From DASWJZ01 sp963720705 (GTDB lineage: Bacteria; Pseudomonadota; Alphaproteobacteria; Rhizobiales; Afifellaceae), in contig CAVRGJ010000002.1 of the NCBI GenBank assembly GCA_963720705.1, positions 310,001 through 374,000 on the forward strand: a stretch of 64,000 nucleotides of DNA. Direction: 5' to 3'. The notes beneath the pieces are model-generated. The model did not search any database. It was not told the origin of the DNA and saw only the letters and a program-made list of their open reading frames with translations. The position numbers and the translations under genes were made by a program. Of this stretch, positions 1 to 9,911 are shown in pieces. The number at the start of each line of letters is the position of its first letter. Positions within the stretch are counted from its first letter, which is position 1.

Positions 1-22
1 GGGAAAACGGGCCCCGAAATGC

Positions 23-490
23 TTAAGGCTTGGCAAACAGGAGCCCGGCCTTTGGTCGGATCGGCGTCTCACCGATGTCGGAGGCGGCGCGCGCATTCCC
101 CTGCTTGCTGAGCTCGCTGCCACGGTCGCCGGCGCGCCTCTCACATTCCCTGCGGATGTCGTCGAGCTCCTCGTCGGTAAGGTGTTCAATCCCGATGAAG
201 GCATTCTGTGCGGTGCTCGCCCGGATCAACTCGTCGAGCTTCGTCTGCAGCGCAGCCCCATCGCGGTTCTGCGTGTTTTGAATCAGGAAAACCATGAGGA
301 ACGTGACGACCGTCGTTCCCGTGTTGATGACGAGTTGCCAGGTATCGGAGAAGCCGAACACGGGGCCGCTCACTGCCCAGGCAAGAACGACCGCACAGCA
401 CATCACGAAGGTCGCCGGCCGTCCGGCGGCGCGGGCCGCGGCATTCGAGAACCTGGTGAAAAGACGTGAGCTGTTGGACACGGCTGCCAT
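23..490 (-). CDS. Low-affinity iron permease family protein
   Basis: Small inner-membrane protein of about 155 residues resembling the low-affinity iron permease family (PF04120 type). Two hydrophobic segments are visible near residues 25-42 (CCAVVLAWAVSGPVFGF) and 52-68 (NTGTTVVTFLMVFLIQN). The family hallmark NTxTTxxTFLMVFLIQNTQNRD is followed by a soluble charged tail. The frame is open upstream, but I chose the ATG at 490 because a GAGG lies just before it and family members start at a similar distance from the first helix. Iron transport by bacterial members is a family label rather than something shown here. It is the leftmost gene, monocistronic or last in a minus-strand run. Confidence 0.75.
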   Translation of the reverse strand: MAAVSNSSRLFTRFSNAAARAAGRPATFVMCCAVVLAWAVSGPVFGFSDTWQLVINTGTTVVTFLMVFLIQNTQNRDGAALQTKLDELIRASTAQNAFIGIEHLTDEELDDIRRECERRAGDRGSELSKQGNARAASDIGETPIRPKAGLLFAKP

Positions 491-578
491 GACGACCTCG
501 CGTCGATCGCTCGATCGCAACGCGCCTCGAAGGAGGCGACTAAAAACGGGTCGAGCCGGATTTTGTTCCGGCCGCAGG

Positions 579-1226
579 TCAGCGCGGCAACACTCGCTTG
601 AGGAAGGCGAGGCCGAGTTCCAGCCCATCCGGGCCGATCCCGTGCGGGATTCCCTGCGAGATATGCCACTCGACCGGAATCTCTGCTGCCGCGAGGCCCT
701 CGGCCGCCGAGAAGATCGCTGCCACGGGGATCAGGTCGTCGCGGTCGCCGTGGATCAGGAAGACGGGCGGCTTCTGGATGGGGCCCCGCCTCAGCACCTC
801 CGGGTCGGCGAGGAGGCCGGAATAGCCGAGGATACCGGCGAGCCGGTGCTTGCGCTGCGGTCCGACGTGGAGCGCTAGCATGGTGCCCTGGCTGAAGCCG
901 ACGAGCGCCAAGGCACTTTCGTCGAGCTGCAGGCGTTGAAGCTCGGCGTCGAGGAACGTGTCGAGGGCGGGGCGCGCTTTCGCCACGCCGCGCACGAACT
1001 CGGTCGGATCGCGCATGGTGAGCGGAAACCACTGCCGTCCCATCGGCGTGCCGGGACAAAGTTCCGGGGCATTGGGCGAAACGAACGCCGTATGCGGGAG
1101 GGCGCGCGCCCATTCGCGTCCAAGTCCGATCAGATCGTTTCCGTCGGCGCCGTATCCGTGCAGGAACACGACGAGGCTTCTTGGGGCGCCGCTCGAGGCG
1201 GGCGGCAGGCGGGGGCCGTCGATCAT
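579..1226 (-). CDS. Alpha/beta-hydrolase, phospholipase/carboxylesterase family
   Basis: A 215-residue cytoplasmic serine esterase of the carboxylesterase/acyl-protein-thioesterase type. An oxyanion-hole HGYG lies near residue 23, the nucleophile elbow GFSQG places the catalytic serine at about 112, the acid lies in HGDRDD (about 159-164), and the catalytic histidine is in IPHG (about 195). Length and order match the family. Expected role is hydrolysis of short-chain carboxylic esters; the true substrate is unknown. There is a 209-bp gap to the gene on its right with no recognisable gene. Confidence 0.85.
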   Translation of the reverse strand: MIDGPRLPPASSGAPRSLVVFLHGYGADGNDLIGLGREWARALPHTAFVSPNAPELCPGTPMGRQWFPLTMRDPTEFVRGVAKARPALDTFLDAELQRLQLDESALALVGFSQGTMLALHVGPQRKHRLAGILGYSGLLADPEVLRRGPIQKPPVFLIHGDRDDLIPVAAIFSAAEGLAAAEIPVEWHISQGIPHGIGPDGLELGLAFLKRVLPR

Positions 1227-1435
1227 TGTGTGATCTCATGCCTTGGCCGGAAGGGTGTCGCAAACCAAATATGTCGTCCGCAAGCCTGGAGGCGCTCTGC
1301 TGGCGGTCTTCGCCTGCGCCGGATCAGCCGGGCCGCATGAAAATGGGTGCGCCACTTTGCACGGCGAACTCTCGACGAGCAAGGCAAGCAGCAGAATCGA
1401 AGCGGCCGCAAGCTCTTGCCGTGAAGTCGTGCCTC

Positions 1436-2084
1436 TTATGTGGCCTGAGCCGCGGCCTTCGCAGCTTCGCGGCGCTTACGATAGTAGGCCCAGAACAGCC
1501 GCGCCGCGACGCCGCGCCACGGCGACCATTTCTCCGCGATCTTTCGGAGCCTCTTCTCGTCGGGCCGCTTGCGCAGCTTCAGGCCGTGATGGACGCCGGC
1601 CTGCAGCGCCAGGTCGCCGGCGGGAAAAATGTCCGGGTGCCCGACACAGAATAAGAAGATAGATCTCTGCCGTCCACGGGCCGATGCCTTTCAGCGACGT
1701 CATCGTCGCCATTGCCTGCTCGGCAGGAAGGTCGTGCACTGCGATCAGGTCGAAGCCGTCCGCGGCCGCCGCGGCGATGCCGGTCAGCGTTCTGATCTTC
1801 GGGCGCGAGAGGCCGACTGCCCGAAGCGTCTCCTCGGACGTCGCCAGGAATTGCTGAGGTGTGAAAGGGTCGACCGCGGTCTTGAAACGCGCCCAGATCG
1901 ACGCGGCAGCGGAATCGGATATCTGCTGCGCGGTGACGATCGAAGCAAGCCCTTCGAAGCCGCCTTCGCGCCTCCGGAGCGGCAGCGGCCCGGCGATTTC
2001 GGCGATCGGCACGAGCCGCGGGTCGGCAGCGAGCAACGCCTTCATTGCGCGCGCAATATCGCGCTTCGTCTCGATCGGCTTCAT
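1436..2084 (-). pseudogene. DNA-3-methyladenine glycosylase (AlkA-like), frameshifted as sequenced
   Basis: HhH-GPD base-excision glycosylase that removes alkylated bases such as 3-methyladenine. The first part runs to the helix-hairpin-helix SLKGIGPWTAEIYLL. The frame then shifts by one base near 1651-1657, and the other frame continues exactly as the family does: FCVGHPDIFPAGDLALQAG (with the catalytic Asp in PAGD), a KWSPWRGVAARLFWAYYRK block, and a stop at 1436. Both halves together give the normal length of about 215 residues. The start is the ATG at 2084; a GTG nine bases upstream is possible, and neither has a strong ribosome site. The split is equivalent to one extra base and looks like a sequence error or a very recent mutation. 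Confidence 0.8.
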
Positions 2085-2104
2085 GTGACCCACAAGCCTG
2101 GACA

Positions 2105-2201
2105 GTCATTCTCGGGGGGAGCAAAGCGGAGACCCGAGAACCTAGAACAAGTGTCGAGGCCTGGGTCCTCGGGTCGGCGCAGCGCGCCGCCCGAGGATGA
2201 C
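2105..2201. repeat. Palindromic intergenic repeat, copy 1
   Basis: About 97 bp with inverted ends, GTCATTCTCGG at the left and CCGAGGATGAC at the right, and internal segments AGCAAAGCGGAGACCCGAG and CTGGGTCCTCGGGTC. Two further copies lie at 5115-5210 and 28248-28350. It sits in the gap between the glycosylase and the deaminase. The type is common in Hyphomicrobiales genomes. No coding content is seen. Confidence 0.75.
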
Positions 2202-2242
2202 GATCGTATGTGTCGCGCCTCGCTGGGTGTGGATGCCAGCAT

Positions 2243-2846
2243 TTAGCTCAGCGGAATGTCCGCTTCGCCCTTTCGCGCCTGATATGTCGCGGAAAGCGCG
2301 GCGTAGGTCTCGGTCAGCGAAACCATCCGCGTCGCGAGCGCCGCGCGCTCTGGCTCCGGCGCTTCCGCCACGAGGTCGGCGAGCGAACGCGCAGTCCAGA
2401 AGGCGTTCTGCCGCCGATATCCGCCATCCTTTACGCCGAACACCTCCTCCAGAATTTTCAGGTCGTGCGGGATCGCGAAGGCGTCGCGCGTCAACTCGTA
2501 GCCGAAGAGATAGGTGAAATTATCGAAGCCCGCCCAGGTGATCGCCGAGAGGCAGAGCGGGCAGGGCTCGTGGGTGGAAAGGAACAGGCAGTCGCGCGTT
2601 GCCGGGCGGCTCGCAGCGGGAAGGCAGTAGAACGCGTTCAGCGTCGCGATCTCGCCGTGAAAGAGGGGATTCTCCGTCTCCGCATTGGTCGCCGCCACGA
2701 CAAGCGAGAGATCGTCCTTCTTCAGGATCGCCGCGCCGAAGAGCTTGTTGCCGGCGACGACGCCCGCACGCGTCTTGGGGACGATGTCCGCTTCGATGAC
2801 CTGAAGGAAGCGGGGGGCGAGCGCGCCGACCTCGTCAGAACCGCGC

Positions 2847-2857
<11 letters not shown>
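2243..2857 (-). CDS. Nucleoside/cytosine deaminase-family protein
   Basis: A 204-residue protein of the cytidine/deoxycytidylate deaminase superfamily. The zinc site is visible as HGE (about residues 67-69) and PCPLC (about 98-102), with the catalytic glutamate in HGE. The C-terminal half is longer than in TadA-type tRNA deaminases, so it is more likely a nucleobase or nucleoside deaminase; the substrate is not clear. The start ATG at 2857 overlaps the end of ispG by 11 bases, implying translational coupling with it. Confidence 0.75.
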
Positions 2858-4128
<1,271 letters not shown>

Positions 4129-4294
4129 CGTCGTCTCGGGCTCGACCCCGAACAGGTGGCGAAAGGCACCTGAAATGTCAACGCGCTACCCTGTCTCGCA
4201 GAGAAGGATGATGAACGCGTGACATCTCCTTCCGCTTGCGGCCCGCCGCCGCGGAGGTTAGCGCAGACTCCTGCGTTAAGAAAGGCGAGCTGCC

Positions 4295-5077
4295 ATGCTC
4301 AAAGGCAAGACCGCGATCGTCACCGGCTCGACCTCCGGCATCGGGCTCGGCATCGCCGAGGCGCTGGCGGGGGCAGGCGCGAACGTGGTCCTGAACTCCT
4401 TCACCGACACGGCGGACGATAGCGCGCTCGCCGAGCGGCTCGCCAAGAAGCACGGAGTCAAGGCGCGCTACGTCAAGGCCGACATGGCGAAGCCGGCGGA
4501 GTGCCGCGCGCTGGTCGAGAAGGCGGCGGAAGCGTTCGGGCCGGTCCAGATTCTCGTCAACAACGCCGGCATCCAGCATGTCGCTCGCGTGGAAGAATTT
4601 CCGATCGAGAAGTGGGACGCGATCATCGCGATCAACCTCACCTCCGCCTTCCACACGACCGCGGCGGCGATCCCCGCGATGCGCAAGGCGGGTTGGGGCC
4701 GCGTCGTCAACATCGCCTCGGCGCACGGACTGACGGCCTCGCCCTTCAAGTCGGCTTATGTGTCGGCGAAGCATGGGCTCGTCGGCTTCACCAAGACGGT
4801 GGCGCTGGAGCTTGCCGAGGAGCACGTTACCTGCAACGCCATCTGCCCCGGCTACGTGCTGACCCCGCTGGTCGAAGGCCAGATCGCCGACCAGATGAAG
4901 GTGCACAACCTTTCGCGCGAGCGGGTCATCAAAGAGGTGATGCTGCAGCGCCAGCCGACGCACGAATTCGCCCGCGTCGAAGAGATAGGCGCGCTCACCG
5001 TGTTCCTCTGCTCCGACGCCGCGGCGCAGATCACCGGGACGACGCTCTCCGTCGACGGCGGCTGGACGGCGCTTTGA
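4295..5077 (+). CDS. bdhA: D-3-hydroxybutyrate dehydrogenase (SDR family)
   Basis: A 260-residue NAD-dependent short-chain dehydrogenase that interconverts 3-hydroxybutyrate and acetoacetate, a step in polyhydroxybutyrate use. Visible are the cofactor motif TGSTSGIG (about 10-17), NNAG, the catalytic Ser in NIASAHG, and Tyr/Lys in YVSAKHG. BdhA-typical stretches NAICPGYVLTPLV and MLQRQPTHEF, and the ending LSVDGGWTA, distinguish it from generic SDRs. It starts at the ATG at 4295 with GAAAGGCGAG upstream. It is divergent from ispG and apparently transcribed alone. Confidence 0.9.
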   Translation: MLKGKTAIVTGSTSGIGLGIAEALAGAGANVVLNSFTDTADDSALAERLAKKHGVKARYVKADMAKPAECRALVEKAAEAFGPVQILVNNAGIQHVARVEEFPIEKWDAIIAINLTSAFHTTAAAIPAMRKAGWGRVVNIASAHGLTASPFKSAYVSAKHGLVGFTKTVALELAEEHVTCNAICPGYVLTPLVEGQIADQMKVHNLSRERVIKEVMLQRQPTHEFARVEEIGALTVFLCSDAAAQITGTTLSVDGGWTAL

Positions 5078-5114
5078 GCGGGCCAACAAGGCACTTCGAT
5101 CCCAGCACAGCATT

Positions 5115-5210
5115 GTCACACTCGGGCTTGACCCGAGTGCCCAGAGTAGGTGGGTTGTGGGTCCTCGGGTCTCCCCTCGGGTCAAGCCCGAGGGTTCGCC
5201 CGAGGATGAC
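5115..5210. repeat. Palindromic intergenic repeat, copy 2
   Basis: Related to the copies at 2105-2201 and 28248-28350, with CTCGGGCTTGACCCGAG at the left and GGGTCAAGCCCGAGG plus CCGAGGATGAC at the right. It is built mostly of nested inverted repeats. It fills the gap between bdhA and the macrodomain gene, ending 18 bases before the latter's start, so it may be transcribed in its leader. Confidence 0.7.
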
Positions 5211-5228
5211 AGGGAGAACAGCACTCCC

Positions 5229-5747
5229 ATGCTCAGGGTTCTGGTCGCCGACATCACGACGCTTGCGCTCGACGCCATCGTCAACGCCGCGAACGAGAGC
5301 CTGCTCGGCGGCGGCGGGGTCGATGGCGCGATTCACCGCGCGGCCGGCCCGGAGCTTCTCGCCGAATGCCGGTCGATCGGCGGCTGCCCGACGGGAGAGG
5401 CGCGAATCACCAAGGGCTACCGGCTGCCGGCGCGTCACGTGATCCACACCGTCGGCCCGGTCTGGAGCGGCGGCGGGCACGGCGAGCCGGCGCTTCTCGC
5501 CTCGGCCTACCGCTCGTCGCTCGCGCTGGCGGAGCGCGATTCGCTCCGAAGCATCGCGTTTCCGGCAATTTCGACGGGAATCTACGGCTTTCCGGCGCAG
5601 CATGCGGCGGAGATCGCTGTCGCTACGGTCGCGGACTACATTGCCCAGCATCCGTCGGCGTTTGACGAAGTGGTTTTCTGCTGCTTCTCCGAGGCGTCCG
5701 CCGAGTACCACCGCACCGCGTTGTCCAATCTTCATGCACAGGTCTAG
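5229..5747 (+). CDS. Macrodomain protein, O-acetyl-ADP-ribose deacetylase-like
   Basis: A 172-residue single macrodomain of the YmdB/MacroD type, predicted to remove O-acetyl or ADP-ribosyl groups. Family motifs are DITTLALDAIVNAANESLLGG near the N-terminus, GGVDGAIHRAAG (ADP-ribose-binding loop), GEARITKGYRLPARHVIHTVGP, and the second loop FPAISTGIYGFP. The reading frame is open upstream through the repeat, but the ATG at 5229 matches the family start (LRVLVADI). Expected to be soluble and cytoplasmic. Confidence 0.88.
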   Translation: MLRVLVADITTLALDAIVNAANESLLGGGGVDGAIHRAAGPELLAECRSIGGCPTGEARITKGYRLPARHVIHTVGPVWSGGGHGEPALLASAYRSSLALAERDSLRSIAFPAISTGIYGFPAQHAAEIAVATVADYIAQHPSAFDEVVFCCFSEASAEYHRTALSNLHAQV

Positions 5748-5874
5748 GGGCCGGAGCTATTTCATTCCGGCTGCGGGCTTTCCTTTCACATTGCCGCCGC
5801 ATTCGCGATGAAGTGTCGAAAAAACGGCGGGGCACATGCCGAACCGCTAGCCAGGGCGGGATAGGGGTACGCGT

Positions 5875-7308
5875 TTGGCAGACGGGTCGAGGAATCCGGA
5901 CCGGGCCCGGGATTCCGGGGGGTGCCGCTTTGGGTATGGCGGCCCGTCGCGGCGCCTTGCGTTCGCCTTGGTGGGCGCGAGCGCGTTCCTTGCAGCTGCC
6001 TGCCTCACGACGGCCCTCGTTTCCCAGGCGAGGGCGCAGCAATCGCTCGGCGTCATCGAGCAGCGAATCGAAAGCACGTTCGACCTCGTCATCGGCAACT
6101 CCCCCGAACTTGCCATACCGCTGACGCGCCGTGCACTCGCGCGCCGCTCCAAGGAAGACAACAACGGCGTCGATGCGCTCGCCTATCACGACGACACCGG
6201 AACGGATCCGCCCGCCTTGGACGAGGGCTCAGCCACTGTCGATCAGGCTGTTGTGGAGCAGGACATGGAGGTCGCGCGGCTCCCGCGTCCGCGCCCCGAT
6301 GTCTCCGAGGGCGACGCGGACGAACCGGCCGCGAGCGACGCGCCGCTCGACCTCGTCGCCGGCGCTGCAGAGCAGCAGCCTGATACGACGGTCGCCGCCG
6401 CCGAACCCCAGTCGCCGCCGACCAACGCCAAAAACCAGCCGATCCAGCCGGCCGCTGTAACAGATCAGCCGATTCTGCCCGTCGCTGCGACGCAGCCCGC
6501 GCCGGAACTTGTCGCGACCGGCGCCTGCCTCTCTCCGAAGGACGTCGTCGACAAGGACGGCGATTTCAAACGCAACGCCGACGCGCTCTCCGGCAACGCG
6601 TTCTGTATCGCCGAGGAGACCTTCAAGGAGCGGCGGCGGAATTGGACGATCCAGACGGTCAAGACCAATCGTCCCGGCCCGCTTTGGGCGGTCATGCACG
6701 ACGACGAGGACATGTCGTTCGACAACGCCGTTGCGGCGCTCAAGGCCTATGGCGGTACCCTCGTCGCAGTCGACACCGGCGGCCGCCGCAATATGGACGG
6801 CATCGATCCGAACCGAAATTTCTCCGCCGACGGCATCGGCTGCAGCAAGCTCGGCACCGACGCGGCGCCGCGTTACACCGCCTTCTTCCGCAACCTCATG
6901 AGCGACGAGCCGATCATCGCGCTCCACAACAATGTCGACGGACCCGTGCCGACCGGCGGCATCGGCCACGCTTCTATGGAGAGCGTGCCGAAGGACATGG
7001 ACGCCTTCCCGGCCTCCGACCAAAAAGGGGAGCTTGCCGGCGAGCGGAACCTCGTGCTGCTTGCCTCGATCATCCCGGTGACCGCGACGTCGAAAAGCCG
7101 CGCCGCCGCGCTGAACGCCAAGGGCATGAACGTGATGATCGAGGGTATTCGCGACGGGAGCGGCGACTGCTCGCTTTCGAACTACGCGCTCCTCACCGGC
7201 CATCCCGACTATCTGAACGTGACAGTCGACCACGACGAGCGCGACAAGCAGCGCAAGATCATCGACGTCATCATGGCCGGTCGGAACGACACCGTCGCGA
7301 CGCAGTAG
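5875..7308 (+). CDS. Exported protein of unknown function, possible M14-like peptidase fold
   Basis: A 477-residue protein I do not recognise. An N-terminal signal peptide is likely: a hydrophobic stretch at about 27-50 ending in SQARAQ. A low-complexity Ala/Pro/Glu-rich segment (about 100-215) links to a globular C-terminal domain (about 216-470). That domain has MHDDED, DPNRNF and ALHNN in the order of the HxxE, NR and H motifs of M14 zinc carboxypeptidases, so a metallopeptidase-like fold is conceivable, but homology is not established. The start is uncertain; the TTG at 5875 is the only one giving the complete signal peptide. The gene is monocistronic and ends at a strong hairpin. Confidence 0.6.
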   Translation: MADGSRNPDRARDSGGCRFGYGGPSRRLAFALVGASAFLAAACLTTALVSQARAQQSLGVIEQRIESTFDLVIGNSPELAIPLTRRALARRSKEDNNGVDALAYHDDTGTDPPALDEGSATVDQAVVEQDMEVARLPRPRPDVSEGDADEPAASDAPLDLVAGAAEQQPDTTVAAAEPQSPPTNAKNQPIQPAAVTDQPILPVAATQPAPELVATGACLSPKDVVDKDGDFKRNADALSGNAFCIAEETFKERRRNWTIQTVKTNRPGPLWAVMHDDEDMSFDNAVAALKAYGGTLVAVDTGGRRNMDGIDPNRNFSADGIGCSKLGTDAAPRYTAFFRNLMSDEPIIALHNNVDGPVPTGGIGHASMESVPKDMDAFPASDQKGELAGERNLVLLASIIPVTATSKSRAAALNAKGMNVMIEGIRDGSGDCSLSNYALLTGHPDYLNVTVDHDERDKQRKIIDVIMAGRNDTVATQ

Positions 7309-7323
7309 GGCGCGTCAGCGCGA

Positions 7324-7347
7324 AACCCTCTCCCAGGGGAGAGGGTT
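7324..7347. terminator. Convergent intrinsic-type hairpin
   Basis: A perfect 10-bp stem (AACCCTCTCC / GGAGAGGGTT) with loop CAGG lies between two converging genes, the exported protein on the plus strand and the aldo/keto reductase on the minus strand. There is no long T tract, so termination is inferred from position and stem strength. This short palindrome is also a frequent repeat type in proteobacteria. Confidence 0.6.
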
Positions 7348-7363
7348 GGCGCTGCTTCCGACC

Positions 7364-8392
7364 CTATGACGTGCTCGACTGCTTCCAAAGATTAATGCCG
7401 GCGTCCTCGGCGAAGCGGTCGATATCCTTGAGCTCGCCCTTGCTGAACTCGGTGTTCTTCAGCGCGCCGACGATCTCGCGGATTTGCTCCGGCCGGCTTG
7501 CGCCGATCAGCGCGGAGGTCATACGCGGGTCGCGAAGCACCCACGCAATGGCCATCTGCGCGAGCGACTGGCCGCGGCTCTTCGCAAGCTCGTTCAGCGA
7601 ATTCACATGCGCCACCGTCTCCTGGCTCAGGAACTCCATCTTGAAGCTCTTGCCCGCCTTAGCGCGACTCCCTTCCGGGACGCCCTTCAGATATTTGTTG
7701 GTGAGCATGCCTTGCGCGAGTGGAGAGAACGCAATGCAGCCGATGCCCTCAACTCCGAGCGTGTCGAGCAGACGGTCGCCCTCGATCCAGCGGTTCAGCA
7801 TTGAGTAGCTCGGCTGGTGGATCAGGCAGGGCGTGCCAAGTTCGCGCAGGATTTCCGCCGCCTCCGCCGTGCGCACGGAATTGTAGGACGAGATGCCGGC
7901 ATAAAGTGCCTTGCCCTGGCGGACCGCAGCGTCGAGTGCACCCATCGTCTCTTCGAGCGGCGTATCGGGATCGACGCGGTGCGAATAGAAAATGTCGACG
8001 TAGTCGAGCCGCATGCGCTGCAGGCTCTGCTCGAGGCTGGAGAGCAGGTATTTGCGACTTCCCCATTCGCCGTAAGGGCCGGGCCACATGAGATAGCCGG
8101 CCTTCGTGGAGATGATGAGCTCGTCGCGGTGGTCGCGGAAATCGCTGCGGAGGATCCTGCCGAAGTTCTCCTCCGCCGAGCCTGGAGGCGGGCCGTAATT
8201 GTTGGCGAGGTCGAAATGCGTGATGCCGAGATCGAAGGCGGTATGGCACATCTCGCGCATGTTCTCGAAAATCGAGTCGCCGCCGAAATTGTGCCAGAGC
8301 CCGAGCGAGACGGCGGGGAGCTTCAGCCCGCTGCGGCCGCAGCGGCGATAGGTCATCGTATCGTAGCGCGTCGACGCTGGCAGGTAGGTCAT
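7364..8392 (-). CDS. Aldo/keto reductase, YghZ-like (glyceraldehyde-3-phosphate reductase type)
   Basis: A 342-residue NADPH-dependent aldo/keto reductase. The catalytic tetrad is visible: Asp and Tyr in FDLANNYG, Lys in ISTKAGY, His in YSHRVD. MTYRRCGRSGLKLPAVSLGLWHNFG and PLEETMGALD are typical of the AKR14/YghZ group, which reduces L-glyceraldehyde 3-phosphate and methylglyoxal. The open frame extends 163 codons further upstream without homology, so the ATG at 8390-8392 is chosen; a second ATG twelve codons in is also possible. It stands next to the FAD monooxygenase on the same strand with a 140-bp gap. Confidence 0.85.
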   Translation of the reverse strand: MTYLPASTRYDTMTYRRCGRSGLKLPAVSLGLWHNFGGDSIFENMREMCHTAFDLGITHFDLANNYGPPPGSAEENFGRILRSDFRDHRDELIISTKAGYLMWPGPYGEWGSRKYLLSSLEQSLQRMRLDYVDIFYSHRVDPDTPLEETMGALDAAVRQGKALYAGISSYNSVRTAEAAEILRELGTPCLIHQPSYSMLNRWIEGDRLLDTLGVEGIGCIAFSPLAQGMLTNKYLKGVPEGSRAKAGKSFKMEFLSQETVAHVNSLNELAKSRGQSLAQMAIAWVLRDPRMTSALIGASRPEQIREIVGALKNTEFSKGELKDIDRFAEDAGINLWKQSSTS

Positions 8393-8532
8393 CTGAGGTC
8401 TCGCTGGGCCGGACGTGGATTGGAAAGGTCTCAATAGCCGGCTCGCGAAGGAATCGGAAGGCGCCTGCGCAGAGAGCGGCGAGCGCGGCCCGGATAGCGC
8501 CGCGTGTGAGGTGTCGCGGCTGCCCGAAACAG

Positions 8533-9729
8533 TCAGGCGTAACCGGCGAGCACGCTCCTCCCGCCGAGTAGCTGCATGCCGTATTTCAACCCGAGCCGAC
8601 TGAAGAAGATGCCGGTCACCAGGTGTCGCAGCCACATCCGCGACGTCTTCGAGGGGATGAAGATGCGCGAAAAGCGTTCTGCTTCGGCTTGCGTCTTCGC
8701 GACTGCCGGCTTCATGAGGTCTTGGTAGGCCTTGAAGGCGGCCGCGTGGTCGCCGGCGTGACGCTGAAGCTCGGTCGCGAGCACATAAGCGTCCGCCATC
8801 GCCATCTGCGAGCCCTGACCGGCAAGAAGTGTCAGGCAGCCGCAGGCGTCGCCGAGAAGCGCCACGCGGCCTTGGTGCCAACTCGGCATGCGGATCTGCG
8901 TGAGCGAGTCGAAATAGACCGGATGCGAAGCCGAGATGTCTTCCAGGACATGCGCGCTCATCCAGCCCGGCCCCGACATCTTCTCCTTGAGGAGCGGCAG
9001 GCGTTCGCTGGCCGGGACGGGGCCGATGTCGGGATGACGGAAGACGAACGTAGCGTCGGCGACGTCCTTGCCGAGAGGGTAGAAGGCGGCGACGCGGTCT
9101 ATTTCTTCGTGAAGTTTCAGGGCGTGATCCAGCTCGACGCGCGGGTTTTCCATATGGAACGCCGCAACGTAGCCGCCGAGATAGGAGGCGAACGCCTGTT
9201 CGCTCCCAAAGATCAGGGAGCGCACTTGCGAGTGAACGCCGTCAGCGCCAAAAGCTAGGGCGAAGGCTTCGCTCTCGCCGCTGTTGAAAGTTGCGATGAC
9301 TTCCGCCTCGTTTTGCGAGAGGGCCGTCACCGAGGTGGCAAATCGGATCGCGACCTCGAGGCTCTTCGCCCGCTCAAGCAGAATGTGCTCGAGGTCTGGG
9401 CGGCGGAGGTAGACGTAGCGGTGGTGAAGCGCCTCCCGCATCCGCTCGATAGGGACGCTAAGGGTGACGGCGCCGTTTCGGTCGACAAACTCCATGCGCT
9501 CGATCGGATAGCGGATCTTTCTAAGCTCGTCGGTCAGCCCCATGCGCTCGGCAACGTCCCAGCCCGTGCCGAAGAAATCCATCATGTAGCCTTCGTCGCG
9601 GGGACGGGGGTCGCGCTCCACGACGAGGGGCTCGTAGCCGCGCTCCTTGAGGAGCCCCGCCAGCGTCAACCCGGCGATGCCGGCGCCGGAGATCAGGACG
9701 CGTCGATGCGTCTGCGAGGAGGAAGTCAC
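8533..9729 (-). CDS. FAD-dependent monooxygenase/oxidoreductase
   Basis: A 398-residue flavoprotein of the aromatic-ring hydroxylase (PHBH/UbiH-like) superfamily. The Rossmann FAD motif GAGIAGLTLAG lies at about residues 15-25, ADGVHSQVR (DG motif) near the middle, and LLGDACGCLTLLAGQG (GD motif) at about 285-300. The start is a GTG at 9729 with GGAG 11 bases upstream; the longer open frame upstream has no homology. Substrate unknown. Its neighbours do not form a clear pathway with it. Confidence 0.85.
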   Translation of the reverse strand: MTSSSQTHRRVLISGAGIAGLTLAGLLKERGYEPLVVERDPRPRDEGYMMDFFGTGWDVAERMGLTDELRKIRYPIERMEFVDRNGAVTLSVPIERMREALHHRYVYLRRPDLEHILLERAKSLEVAIRFATSVTALSQNEAEVIATFNSGESEAFALAFGADGVHSQVRSLIFGSEQAFASYLGGYVAAFHMENPRVELDHALKLHEEIDRVAAFYPLGKDVADATFVFRHPDIGPVPASERLPLLKEKMSGPGWMSAHVLEDISASHPVYFDSLTQIRMPSWHQGRVALLGDACGCLTLLAGQGSQMAMADAYVLATELQRHAGDHAAAFKAYQDLMKPAVAKTQAEAERFSRIFIPSKTSRMWLRHLVTGIFFSRLGLKYGMQLLGGRSVLAGYA

Positions 9730-9911
9730 CGCGAGATTCGCTCCGATATGGTTGTTTGACTGGGCCCAAAACTCAAACGACGGCCGTCCGTTCCATATCA
9801 CGCATGGGCAGGAGAATTCGACGGCGGGTCCCCGCGATGCCGCGCCGAGTTGTCGCGCTTTGGCGTCAGCCGCCCGTGCCGAGAATTCGCACGGGTGAGG
9901 CAGACTGCCGC

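Noticed and set aside
4178..5284. A 368-codon minus-strand frame
   Set aside because: Antisense to bdhA, whose SDR motifs are complete on the plus strand.
7364..8881. A 505-codon version of the aldo/keto reductase
   Set aside because: The first 163 codons have no homology and run towards the monooxygenase gene. The AKR family start is near 8392.
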